Assembly (NCBI GenBank): GCA_016197345.1
Contig: JACPVY010000460.1
Span: 1 to 16,259 of the forward strand
Reading direction: 5' to 3'
DNA: 16,259 bases
Source: Burkholderiales bacterium
Lineage (GTDB): Bacteria; Pseudomonadota; Gammaproteobacteria; Burkholderiales; Burkholderiaceae_D
The notes under the pieces: generated by a model
What the model saw: the letters and a program-made list of their open reading frames with translations, nothing else
Database searches by the model: none
Told to the model about the DNA's origin: nothing
Translations under genes and position numbers: made by a program
Part shown: positions 6,399 through 14,643 of the stretch, one piece after another
How positions within the stretch are numbered: position 1 is the stretch's first letter
Layout: every line of letters begins with the position of its first letter

Positions 6399-6758
6399 AT
6401 GAGCCAAATCGCCTTCCCTTTTCGCTTTGATAGCCGTGGCCGCACTGCCATGGCCGATGACAAGCAGCATATCCGCGATATGTTGCAGCAATTGATTTTC
6501 ACCAATCCCGGCGAGCGCGTGAATCGGCCGGATTTTGGCAGTGGTATCAATCAATTGCTGTTTGCACCGAATAGCCCAGAACTGGCAGCGACGCTGCAAT
6601 TTACGTTACAGGCTGCAATTGGGCGCTGGCTAGGGGATTTGATCGAAATGCGTGATTTGGCGGTTTCTGCCAACGATGCGCAATTGTCCATCGAGCTGAG
6701 CTATTTGATACGCGCGAGTGGCGAAGTGGAACACGCCAGTTTCAGCCAACAATTTTAA
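6399..6758 (+). CDS. GPW/gp25-family baseplate wedge / sheath initiator
   Basis: This 119-residue protein is a clear gp25 family member (usual length 110-150). It has a short MSQIAFPFRFDSRGR lead, a DDKQHIRDMLQQLIFTNPGE helix and loop (20-39), the RVNRPDFGSGINQLLF signature (40-55), an amphipathic helix at 60-85 and the closing strands DLAVSANDAQLSIELSYLI (86-104). In T4 and in eCIS, gp25-like proteins join the wedges to the first sheath ring. I place the start at ATG 6399, three bases after the PAAR family stop, with GGA eight bases upstream as a modest ribosome site. The same frame is open back to 6153, so automatic gene finders may report one 201-residue gene. An independent start fits better, because PAAR tips (one per particle) and gp25 (six per particle) have different copy numbers. 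Confidence 0.88.
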   Translation: MSQIAFPFRFDSRGRTAMADDKQHIRDMLQQLIFTNPGERVNRPDFGSGINQLLFAPNSPELAATLQFTLQAAIGRWLGDLIEMRDLAVSANDAQLSIELSYLIRASGEVEHASFSQQF

Positions 6759-6797
6759 GCGCTAGCCAAGCAGCGGAACTCAAGCAAAGGAAACATC

Positions 6798-9293
6798 ATG
6801 AACCAATGTTGTGAACAGAGTCAGCGCCGCAGTGCGATTCGCCATGCCAGCGATTGGAATGGGCTGGATTATGTCGAAGTGAGTGAAGATCAATTGACGC
6901 TCTACGCCTATTTTCTCGGCAAATTACCGCCCGAACTGGCGAAACCAGCCCCCGATTTAGCGCGCTACTTGCGACTATCTGGCGGACGGCGGGTGCGCGA
7001 TATCAAGATCATCAATGTCACACCACAGCCTAGCGATGATCCTGAAAAAGACGATGTACTGCAAATCCAACTCGATCGATGGGGTGATTTTTCAACTTAT
7101 ACCTTGCAACTGGTGGAAGTGAAAAATATTGATGCACGCTATAGCAGCGTCGATTTCTCTTTCAAAATCAACTGCCCGCAAGATCTCGATTGCGCTGCTT
7201 GCCCGCCAACTGAAATCGCGCCACAAACCCCGCCCGTGTTGAATTACATGGCAAAGGATTTCGCCAGCTTCCGGCAATTATTACTGGATCGCCTAGCGCT
7301 ATTGATTCCAGACTGGCAAGAAAGACATGTCCCTGATATCGGCGTGACCCTGGTCGAATTACTCGCCTATAGCGCTGATCAACTGAGCTATTACCAAGAT
7401 GCGGTGGCAACCGAAGCCTATCTCGACACCGCTCGCCAGCGCATTTCCGTCCGCCGCCATGCGCGCTTAGTCGATTACCGCATGCATGAAGGTTGCAATG
7501 CCCGCGCTTGGCTGGCGTTGACAACCGATCAAGATATCGATTTACCACTGACCGAGGTCGCCTTTTTAACGGGCATGAATGATGCGCTGGCAGGTAAGCC
7601 TAGCATCTTGCGTTGGGAAGATATGCGTGACGTCGCGCGTAGCGACTATGAAGTGTTTGAACCTTTGTTGCCACGCGATGCGCTCAAGCTGCGGCAAGCG
7701 CATAACGCGATTTCCTTCTACAGCTGGGGCGGTGAATTTTGTTCAATCAGCGCTGGCAGCACCAGCGCCAGCTTACGCGATGCGTGGACGAATGGCGCAG
7801 GTAGTCGCCGCGCGCTCAGCTTAAGCGTAGGCGATGTGCTCATTTTTGAAGAAGTCAAAAGCAGCACTTCCGGCCTCGTTGAAGAAGCAGATCGCAGCCG
7901 CCGCCACGCCGTGCGCCTCACGAGCGTCGTTGAAAATCTCGATCCGCTCTTGCTCGACGCCAAGGGCGACGCTACACCGGTGCTCGATATCGCTTGGGCC
8001 GATGCCCTGCCCTTCGCGCTACGCTTGAGTGCGCCCGGCCCTGCGCCCGCCTGCGAACTGATCAGCGACATCACTGTAGCGCGCGCTAACGTGTTATTGA
8101 TTGATGCAGGCCAAAGCCTGCCACCTGAAGATATTGGGACAGTCCCCACCCTCGCTAGCGAAACCGAATGCGCCTGCATCGGTCAGGTTGGTGCAACCAG
8201 TTATCGCGCGGGCAAATTCCGGCCACGTTTAAGCCGCGCCCCGCTGTGCTGGGCTGAGCCTTTGCCTAGCCTTGCCAGCGCAAGCGAGGTGTTTGTGCGC
8301 AATCCACGCCATGCACTGCCACAGCTTAGCGTGACCGATGTCAGCGACCGCAGCACCCAGCAAGAATGGCAAGTGCGCTATGACTTGATCAATAGCGAAA
8401 GCCACGAATTGCATTACTTGGTCGAGTGCGATAACGATGGCGCCGCTTATCTGCGCTTTGGCGATGGTGAACTCGGCGAGCAACCCGCCGCCGGTGCGCA
8501 ATTTCGTGCGCAATACCGGATCGGTCAGGCACTGGCGGGCAATGTTGGTGCTGATGCCATCACTACCATGATCGTGCCGCAGTTGCTCTCTGGCGTGACG
8601 ATTACGCTACGCAATCCCTTGCCCGCTACTGGCGGCATCGCGCCGGAACCGATAGCCGAAGTCAAAATGTATGCGCCGCAAGCGATCAAACAACAATTGC
8701 AACGCGCCATCATTGCACAAGACTACCAGCAACTGGCAGAGCGCAATCCTAAGCTACAACGTGCGGCGGCAGCATTAGTCTGGAGCGGCTCGTGGAATGA
8801 GGCGGAGGTCATTGTTGATCCGCGTGGCACGGAAGAAGTCGATCCAGCTTTGCTGGCGGAAATAGACCAATATTTGCAAACTTATCGCCGCATGGGCCAC
8901 GATTTGCGCGTCTTGCCGGGGCGTTATGTGCCGCTTGATCTCGCTTTGCGGGTTTGCGTGCTACCCGGCTACCAACGCGGCCATGTGTTAGCGGCGCTGC
9001 GCAAGGTATTTTCGAATCGCCGCTTGGCCGATGGCAAACTAGGTTTCTTCCACCCAGACAATTTGAGCTTTGGCCAAGACATTTACCTGTCCCAATTAGT
9101 GGCCATCGCGCAAGCGGTAGAAGGTGTCGAGTGTGTCACCGTGACGCGCTTGCAACGGCTGTTTGAAGAATCGAATCAAGAGTTAGAACAAGGTCTGCTG
9201 CCACTACGCCAATGGGAAATTGCGCAACTCGATAATGATCCCAATTTTCCCGAGCATGGCAAGCTCGCCATTGAGATCCACGGAGGTCGATAA
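6798..9293 (+). CDS. Baseplate J-like wedge protein 1 (Afp11-like putative baseplate assembly protein)
   Basis: This 831-residue protein belongs to the large 'putative baseplate assembly protein' family that supplies wedges in eCIS and some phage tails. Residues 21-125 form a beta-rich N-terminal domain. A short Cys cluster follows (C126, C132, C135), then the hallmark NYMAKDFASFRQLLLDRLAL (149-168) and VPDIGVTLVELLAYSADQLS (178-197), YYQDAVATEAYLDTARQRIS and VRRHARLVDYRMHEGCNA. About 240-600 is a long beta-rich insertion. The second hallmark, GGIAPEPIAEVKMYAPQAIK near 612-631 and AIIAQDYQQLAERNP near 637-651, is the baseplate J core, and an LRRLPGRYVPLDLALRV-like wedge region closes the protein. 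The N-terminus also has a CC pair (C4, C5). AAGGA six bases upstream supports the start. The stop overlaps the next gene by one base (TAATG). Confidence 0.92.
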   Translation: MNQCCEQSQRRSAIRHASDWNGLDYVEVSEDQLTLYAYFLGKLPPELAKPAPDLARYLRLSGGRRVRDIKIINVTPQPSDDPEKDDVLQIQLDRWGDFSTYTLQLVEVKNIDARYSSVDFSFKINCPQDLDCAACPPTEIAPQTPPVLNYMAKDFASFRQLLLDRLALLIPDWQERHVPDIGVTLVELLAYSADQLSYYQDAVATEAYLDTARQRISVRRHARLVDYRMHEGCNARAWLALTTDQDIDLPLTEVAFLTGMNDALAGKPSILRWEDMRDVARSDYEVFEPLLPRDALKLRQAHNAISFYSWGGEFCSISAGSTSASLRDAWTNGAGSRRALSLSVGDVLIFEEVKSSTSGLVEEADRSRRHAVRLTSVVENLDPLLLDAKGDATPVLDIAWADALPFALRLSAPGPAPACELISDITVARANVLLIDAGQSLPPEDIGTVPTLASETECACIGQVGATSYRAGKFRPRLSRAPLCWAEPLPSLASASEVFVRNPRHALPQLSVTDVSDRSTQQEWQVRYDLINSESHELHYLVECDNDGAAYLRFGDGELGEQPAAGAQFRAQYRIGQALAGNVGADAITTMIVPQLLSGVTITLRNPLPATGGIAPEPIAEVKMYAPQAIKQQLQRAIIAQDYQQLAERNPKLQRAAAALVWSGSWNEAEVIVDPRGTEEVDPALLAEIDQYLQTYRRMGHDLRVLPGRYVPLDLALRVCVLPGYQRGHVLAALRKVFSNRRLADGKLGFFHPDNLSFGQDIYLSQLVAIAQAVEGVECVTVTRLQRLFEESNQELEQGLLPLRQWEIAQLDNDPNFPEHGKLAIEIHGGR

Positions 9294-12200
9294 TGAAACA
9301 CGCTTGTTTATGCTCCAGCCAGCCATGTGGCTGCATTGATCTGGCAACGCCTAGCATGACACCACTGTCGAACTGGAACCGTCCCGGTCTCAGCAGTTTG
9401 CGCTATCGGGTTGGCAACCACGCGGCATTTTTCAATCGCATGCAACAACGCCTGTCAGATATGGCCGTGCAAACTGGTGACGATAGCGAAAACGTGTATT
9501 ACCCACTGCAAGGGCTATCGACACGCGATACCTCAGATCCGGCGATCGCCTTACTCGATGCGTGGGCGAGCGCCAGCGATGTACTGACTTTTTACCAAGA
9601 GCGGATTGCGAATGAAGGCTATTTGCGCACCGCTACCGAGCGCCGTTCGATTTTGGAAATGGCGCGCTTAGTCGGCTATGAACTCAAACCCGGTGTCGCT
9701 GCGAGCGTGTATTTGGCGTACACGATGGATAAGAATCAAGCCGAATCAGCACTGCTCCCGATAGGCACGCGGGCGCAAAGCATCGCTGGCCCAGATGAAA
9801 CGGCGCAAAGCTTCGAAACCACTGAAGAATTAGTCGCACGCGCCGACTGGAATAATTTACGGCCGCGTAGCGATGAACCGCAAAATATCGTCCTCAGTGA
9901 AGCACTCTCCTTCACTGAAATCTATCTATCCGGCATCAGCACCAATTTAAAAATCGGCGATAGCATGTTGCTACACTTTGCACAAAGTGGCGATATTTCT
10001 GTCATGCGCAAGGTGGCGAAGGTTGAAGCACAAGCAGCTAGCAATCGCACCAAAGTCACGCTCGCTAGCTTACCAGATTTGCTGCACATCGTTGCCAAAT
10101 TGCTCTATACCTTGGCGCAAGCGGTATCCTACTATGCGGATTACCATGCGGGACAGACTTTGCCCGTTGAAGCGCAAAAGATGATAACGATGGTCGATTA
10201 CGCGATGCAGCAGACTTGGCTGGGTAATTTGGTTCCGCTGCAAGAAGTAGTAGCGACCGCCCGGCTGTGGATCAAATTGGGCAAAGATAAGCTATTTGCA
10301 CCGCAAGAAGCGGCGCCCGCCTCCTTTGCCGCTTCCGCAGTCGCGATAGGCACGCCAGAACCGAGCGGCGGGCCAGTGATTTCGACGCCAGACAATTTGC
10401 TCGATATCCGCATTTCGACGCCCTTACCCGCCGAATTGAACGCACCTTATGTTGTGTTCCAAACCGCGGTGCTGGCAGCAGTCAAGGCGGATATGGGCCA
10501 AGGTGGCGGGAGCGACAGCGGTGCTTTTACCGAGCCAGCCCAATTTATCAATCGCTTGTTAATGCCGAATGTATTGCAGGCGCGCAATCGGCAACATACC
10601 CAATATGCTTGGCTAGATGGCGCACATGAAGCGATTTTAGATAGCAGTCTTGCCGTGATCAGCGCACAAGGCGCGGACCCCAATGGTCGCTCGCGTCCGG
10701 TGCGGGCGGCTTTCAATGTGACGCAAGCAACGACCCAGCCTCGCACGGCTTACGGCGTCTCTGGCAAGAGTACGCGTTTGCATTTGGATCGCGATTGGTG
10801 GGTGCCGAGTGCGAATACCCAGATTGACGAACTACGCGCGACGCTGGTGCAAGCGCAGAGCGAACAATTAAGCCTTGCGCTAGCGCCAGTCGATAGCCCT
10901 ATCCATGGTCAGGAAATCACGCTCGATGGTCTGTATGCCGAGTTGGAATCAGGGCGCTGGATTATTTTGTCTGGCGAACGCGCAGATATCACCGGGGTGT
11001 CGAATGTCAAAGTTGCTGAGCTATTGATGATTTCTGGCTTGCGCCAAGAATACAACCCGAATTTGCCGGGTGATAGCATCCACACCACCTTGATCCTAGC
11101 GACGAATACGGCCTACCAATATAAGCGCGACACCATCACGATTTACGGCAATGTCGTTAAAGCGTCACACGGCGAAACGCGAGTCGAATCGCTTGGCAGC
11201 GGGAATGGTGCGGCGAGCATGCAAAGCTTTGTCTTGAAACAGGCACCTGTCACTTTTGTTTCCAGCAATAGCCGTGATGGCGTTGCCAGCACCTTGAGCG
11301 TACAAGTCGATAACATCACTTGGCATGAAACCGATTGCCTCGCCGGGACAGGACCAAATGCACGGCAGTTTGTGACCAAGATCGACAACGATGGCAAGAC
11401 CACCGTGTGTTTTGGCAATGGGGTTGACGGCGCACGCTTGCCAACTGGCGCTGAAAATATCAAAGCTGTCTATCGCCAAGGCTTAGGCGCTGCGGGTAAT
11501 GTGCGGGCTGGCCAAATCAGTATGTTGATGTCGCGCCCACTCGGGGTGCGTGAAGTGATCAACCCTTTGCGCGCCAGCGGCGGAGCAGATCACGAAAGCG
11601 CCAGCCAAGCGCGCAATAACGTGCCGCTCGCGGTGATGGCGCTAGATCGGTTGGTGTCGCTGCAAGACTATGGCGACTTTGCGCGCACGTTTGGCGGTAT
11701 AGGCAAAGCCTTGGTTGCCCGTGTTTCCGATGGCAAACGGCCAGTGGTGCATGTGACGATTGCAGGCAGTAACGATGCCCCGATTGATGATACGTCTGAC
11801 TTGTATCGCAATCTACTCGCCGCGCTACGCAGCTTTGGCGATCCAGACTTGCCGCTCGTGCTGCAAGTGCGCGAATTGATGCTGATGGTGATCAATGCCC
11901 GCATCAAAATTTTGCCGGATTACAGTTGGGAAGTAGTGGAAGCGAACGTCAGACGCAGTTTGCTCGATACCTTTAGCTTTGATAAGCGCGCACTCGGCCA
12001 ACCGGCCTTGCTATGCGAAGTCATCGCGGCAATGCAAAACGTGGCTGGGGTCGAATATATCGATATCGAAAATTATGGTGGCATTCCCGAAAAAATGGCC
12101 GATGGCGAAAGTGGGACACGACGCTTACTCACGCTAGATGAATTGGCACACGAGGTTGAGGTGATCAATGATCCCGCCGAATATTCGAGTGAAGACAATA

Positions 12201-12328
12201 CGCCCCGTGTGCCCCCTGCCGTGCCAGCCAACCAAGCGGGCTTGGAAGCAGGTGCGATGCGGCCAGCCCAGTTGATACTTGCGACCAGCCTGATTGCCGA
12301 CACCATTATCCTGAACCAAATAGTTTAA
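9293..12328 (+). CDS. Baseplate J-like wedge protein 2 (large paralogue)
   Basis: This 1011-residue protein is a second member of the putative baseplate assembly family. Its N-terminus has four closely spaced cysteines (C5, C7, C12, C14; MKHACLCSSQPCGCIDL). The hallmark region YQERIANEGYLRTATERRSI (101-120) and LEMARLVGYELKPGVAAS (121-138) parallels the first J-like protein. An insertion at about 260-370 adds helices (LHIVAKLLYTLAQAVSYYAD) and a low-complexity Ala/Pro/Gly stretch. The C-terminal third carries the J-type core: a VCFGNGVDGARLPTG loop, then SGGADHESASQARNNVPLAV near 761-780 and LDRLVSLQDYGDFARTFGGI. The last 40 residues are a Pro/Ala tail. GGAGG at 9282-9286, six bases upstream, is the best ribosome site in the window, and the start overlaps the previous stop by one base. 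It probably pairs with the first J-like protein as an asymmetric wedge. Confidence 0.9.
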   Translation: MKHACLCSSQPCGCIDLATPSMTPLSNWNRPGLSSLRYRVGNHAAFFNRMQQRLSDMAVQTGDDSENVYYPLQGLSTRDTSDPAIALLDAWASASDVLTFYQERIANEGYLRTATERRSILEMARLVGYELKPGVAASVYLAYTMDKNQAESALLPIGTRAQSIAGPDETAQSFETTEELVARADWNNLRPRSDEPQNIVLSEALSFTEIYLSGISTNLKIGDSMLLHFAQSGDISVMRKVAKVEAQAASNRTKVTLASLPDLLHIVAKLLYTLAQAVSYYADYHAGQTLPVEAQKMITMVDYAMQQTWLGNLVPLQEVVATARLWIKLGKDKLFAPQEAAPASFAASAVAIGTPEPSGGPVISTPDNLLDIRISTPLPAELNAPYVVFQTAVLAAVKADMGQGGGSDSGAFTEPAQFINRLLMPNVLQARNRQHTQYAWLDGAHEAILDSSLAVISAQGADPNGRSRPVRAAFNVTQATTQPRTAYGVSGKSTRLHLDRDWWVPSANTQIDELRATLVQAQSEQLSLALAPVDSPIHGQEITLDGLYAELESGRWIILSGERADITGVSNVKVAELLMISGLRQEYNPNLPGDSIHTTLILATNTAYQYKRDTITIYGNVVKASHGETRVESLGSGNGAASMQSFVLKQAPVTFVSSNSRDGVASTLSVQVDNITWHETDCLAGTGPNARQFVTKIDNDGKTTVCFGNGVDGARLPTGAENIKAVYRQGLGAAGNVRAGQISMLMSRPLGVREVINPLRASGGADHESASQARNNVPLAVMALDRLVSLQDYGDFARTFGGIGKALVARVSDGKRPVVHVTIAGSNDAPIDDTSDLYRNLLAALRSFGDPDLPLVLQVRELMLMVINARIKILPDYSWEVVEANVRRSLLDTFSFDKRALGQPALLCEVIAAMQNVAGVEYIDIENYGGIPEKMADGESGTRRLLTLDELAHEVEVINDPAEYSSEDNTPRVPPAVPANQAGLEAGAMRPAQLILATSLIADTIILNQIV

Positions 12329-12343
12329 TCCCTTGCAACGCCA

Positions 12344-12348
12344 AAGGA
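12344..12348 (+). promoter_or_regulatory. Shine-Dalgarno that sets the tail-protein-I start
   Basis: AAGGA lies five bases before ATG 12354. It lies inside the longer frame that could begin at TTG 12333, so it argues for the shorter protein starting MNTVQTDTRIDRLYELLP. Confidence 0.75.
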
Positions 12349-12353
12349 AGCTC

Positions 12354-14579
12354 ATGAATACCGTGCAAACAGATACTCGCATCGATCGGCTGTATGAATT
12401 GCTGCCCGCAATTTACCGCATGCGCGATGCCGAGCAAAATTACAAGTTGCAAGCACTGCTGCGGGTGATTGCCGAGCAAGTGAATTTGCTAGAAGACGAT
12501 ATCGCCCAACTCTATGAAAATTGGTTTATCGAAACCGCGCAAGATTGGGTGGTGCCGTATTTGGCGGACTTAGTTGGCGTCACGCCAGTGGCTGATCCCG
12601 GCCTGTTCGCCGAGCTAGACGATGCGCAAAGTCGCGCCCTCGCGCGCGTGCTGGTGCCGCGGCGCGAAGCGGCTAACACCGTGTATTACCGCCGCCGCAA
12701 AGGCAGCTTAGCGCTGCTAGAAACGATTGCGCATGATGTGGCGCAATGGCCAGCGCGGGCGCAAGAGTTTTACCGCTTGCTGGGTTGGCATCAGCATCTG
12801 AACCACCAGCATCAGGAGCGCGCCCGCACGGTCGATTTGCATGCGATGGCGGCGCTCGATTTGATCGGCACACCATTTGAGCAATTGGCGCATAGCGTCG
12901 ATGTACGGCGCATTTCTGATCGCCATCAACAAGGCTTGATGAACCCGGCTGCGATTGGCATGTTTATTTGGCGCTTAAAGGTGTATAGCAGCACGCTATG
13001 TGCAGCCTACTGCCATGAAAAAACTGGCCCACATTGCTATACTTTTAGCGTGCTAGGGCAAGACATGCAGCTCTACATCAAACCGCAACAAGAAGCAGAT
13101 GCCACCACAATTGCAGCGGAAATCAATACCCCTTCACCACTGCGCCGCCGCGCCTTGCAAGACGATTTGGCACAATTTTATGGTGCGGAGAAGAGCTTAG
13201 CGATTTGGACGAATGGCTGGGCCGATTATCCTGCTGATCAAGTATTGCCTAGCAGCGCCATCATTGTGGCCGATTTGAGCGATTGGAAATACGTGCCGCC
13301 ACTGAAACATATCGCGCTCGATCCAGTGCTAGGGCGGATCGCCTTCCCACCGACGCAATTGCCGAAAAAAGGGGTCAAGGTTAATTATCACTATGCCTTT
13401 TCCAACGACATTGGCGGTGGTGAATATCGCCGCCGTTTGGAAGCACCGCTACCGCGTTTGCGCGATGGCGTCGCCCAAGCTGCCACGCTTTACACCGTTG
13501 GTAAGGGACAGGCTTTAAACAAAATTTGCGATGCATTAGCAAAATGGGAAGCCGATGCACCGCAAGATGCGATTATCGAAATCGTCGATAGCGCGGTGTA
13601 TACCGAACCTTTAGCGATTACGCTACAAGCGGGACAGACGCTGCAATTGCGCGCTGCCAGTGGCGTGCGGCCCGTCATCCGCTTGCTCGATTGGCAAACC
13701 GATTTACCAGATTCATTCGGCGTCAAAATGAGTGGCGCTAGCCGTTTATTACTCGATGGTTTGCTGATCTTGGGCTGTAGCGTGCATATTGATGGCATTG
13801 AGCGTGAAGCGGAAGACGGCAAGGCATTATGCGGTGCAGAATTGCAATTACACCATTGCACGCTGGTGCCGGGCTGGGGCTTGGAATGCGATTGCGAACC
13901 GAAACGCCCGGCTGAACCTTCGCTCGAGTTGTTCAACTTGCGCACTAAGGTCAGAATCGAAAGCTGCATTATCGGCTCTATCCAAATCCAAGAAGATGAA
14001 GTTCATACCGATCCGCTCGAGCTTTTCATTCGCGATAGCATCGTCGATGCCGCTGCACCATTCAAAGAAGCCATCGGCGCAATTGATGCATCCCCCGCCT
14101 TTTGCACGCTGACGATAGAACGTAGCACGGTGTTTGGCATCACCAATGTGCATGCGCTGGCCTTAGCGCAAGACAGTATTTTCACCGATTGCTTAAATGT
14201 GGCACGACGCCAAGTTGGTTGCATGCGCTTTTGCTATGTCAAACCGGGTTGCCGCACACCGCGCCGCTACCACTGCCAACCCGATTTAGCGCTGGCAGCA
14301 CTGACCGAGCAAGGGATCAGCGAAGCGGAAATGCCTGCCGCGCGCGCGCGTGAGGTGCTGCGCTTAGCGCCGCAATTTACCAGCGAGCGCTATGGCCATC
14401 CTGCCTATGCCCAACTAGGGACACACTGCGCAGATGAAATCAAGCAAGGTGCGCTAGATGAATCTGAAATGGGCGTCTTTCACGACCTATACCAGCCACA
14501 ACGCTACGCCAATTTGCTGGCGCGCTTACAAGAATACACGGTAGCCGGAATGGAAGTTGGCATCCTCTTTGTCAATTAG
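12354..14579 (+). CDS. Tail protein I-like wedge protein fused to right-handed beta-helix domain
   Basis: This protein has 741 residues. The N-terminal 200 resemble phage tail protein I/Afp12: TRIDRLYELLPAIYRMRDAE (8-27), LRVIAEQVNLLEDDIAQLYE (36-55), NWFIETAQDWVVPYLADLVG (56-75) and VLVPRREAANTVYYRRRKGS (99-118). About 200-370 is a mixed linker domain. Residues 385-625 look like a parallel beta-helix: DAIIEIVDSAVYTEPLAITL (405-424), short strand ladders with LQLHHCTLV, KVRIESCIIGSIQI and LTIERSTVFGITNV, spaced one rung at a time. A Cys cluster caps it (C613, C623, C627, C633, C641). The end, YGHPAYAQLGTHCADEIKQG (680-699) and ESEMGVFHDLYQPQRYANLL (703-722), looks conserved. Protein I links wedges around the hub; the beta-helix could face outward to bind a surface glycan or a fibre, which is inference. 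ATG 12354 is chosen by its ribosome site. Confidence 0.85.
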   Translation: MNTVQTDTRIDRLYELLPAIYRMRDAEQNYKLQALLRVIAEQVNLLEDDIAQLYENWFIETAQDWVVPYLADLVGVTPVADPGLFAELDDAQSRALARVLVPRREAANTVYYRRRKGSLALLETIAHDVAQWPARAQEFYRLLGWHQHLNHQHQERARTVDLHAMAALDLIGTPFEQLAHSVDVRRISDRHQQGLMNPAAIGMFIWRLKVYSSTLCAAYCHEKTGPHCYTFSVLGQDMQLYIKPQQEADATTIAAEINTPSPLRRRALQDDLAQFYGAEKSLAIWTNGWADYPADQVLPSSAIIVADLSDWKYVPPLKHIALDPVLGRIAFPPTQLPKKGVKVNYHYAFSNDIGGGEYRRRLEAPLPRLRDGVAQAATLYTVGKGQALNKICDALAKWEADAPQDAIIEIVDSAVYTEPLAITLQAGQTLQLRAASGVRPVIRLLDWQTDLPDSFGVKMSGASRLLLDGLLILGCSVHIDGIEREAEDGKALCGAELQLHHCTLVPGWGLECDCEPKRPAEPSLELFNLRTKVRIESCIIGSIQIQEDEVHTDPLELFIRDSIVDAAAPFKEAIGAIDASPAFCTLTIERSTVFGITNVHALALAQDSIFTDCLNVARRQVGCMRFCYVKPGCRTPRRYHCQPDLALAALTEQGISEAEMPAARAREVLRLAPQFTSERYGHPAYAQLGTHCADEIKQGALDESEMGVFHDLYQPQRYANLLARLQEYTVAGMEVGILFVN

Positions 14580-14643
14580 AGCCAAGCTTCCTGCGCTAAG
14601 AATTCGTCTCACTCAAAATTACACTTCGAAACAAGGACAGAAT

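Noticed and set aside
12333..12353. TTG start seven codons upstream for the protein I gene
   Set aside because: The Shine-Dalgarno AAGGA at 12344-12348 would lie inside the coding sequence, and the ATG at 12354 has ideal spacing.
13490..13969. Minus-strand frame of 159 codons opposite the protein I gene
   Set aside because: Antisense shadow of the beta-helix coding region. Composition is not protein-like and no initiation signal is present.
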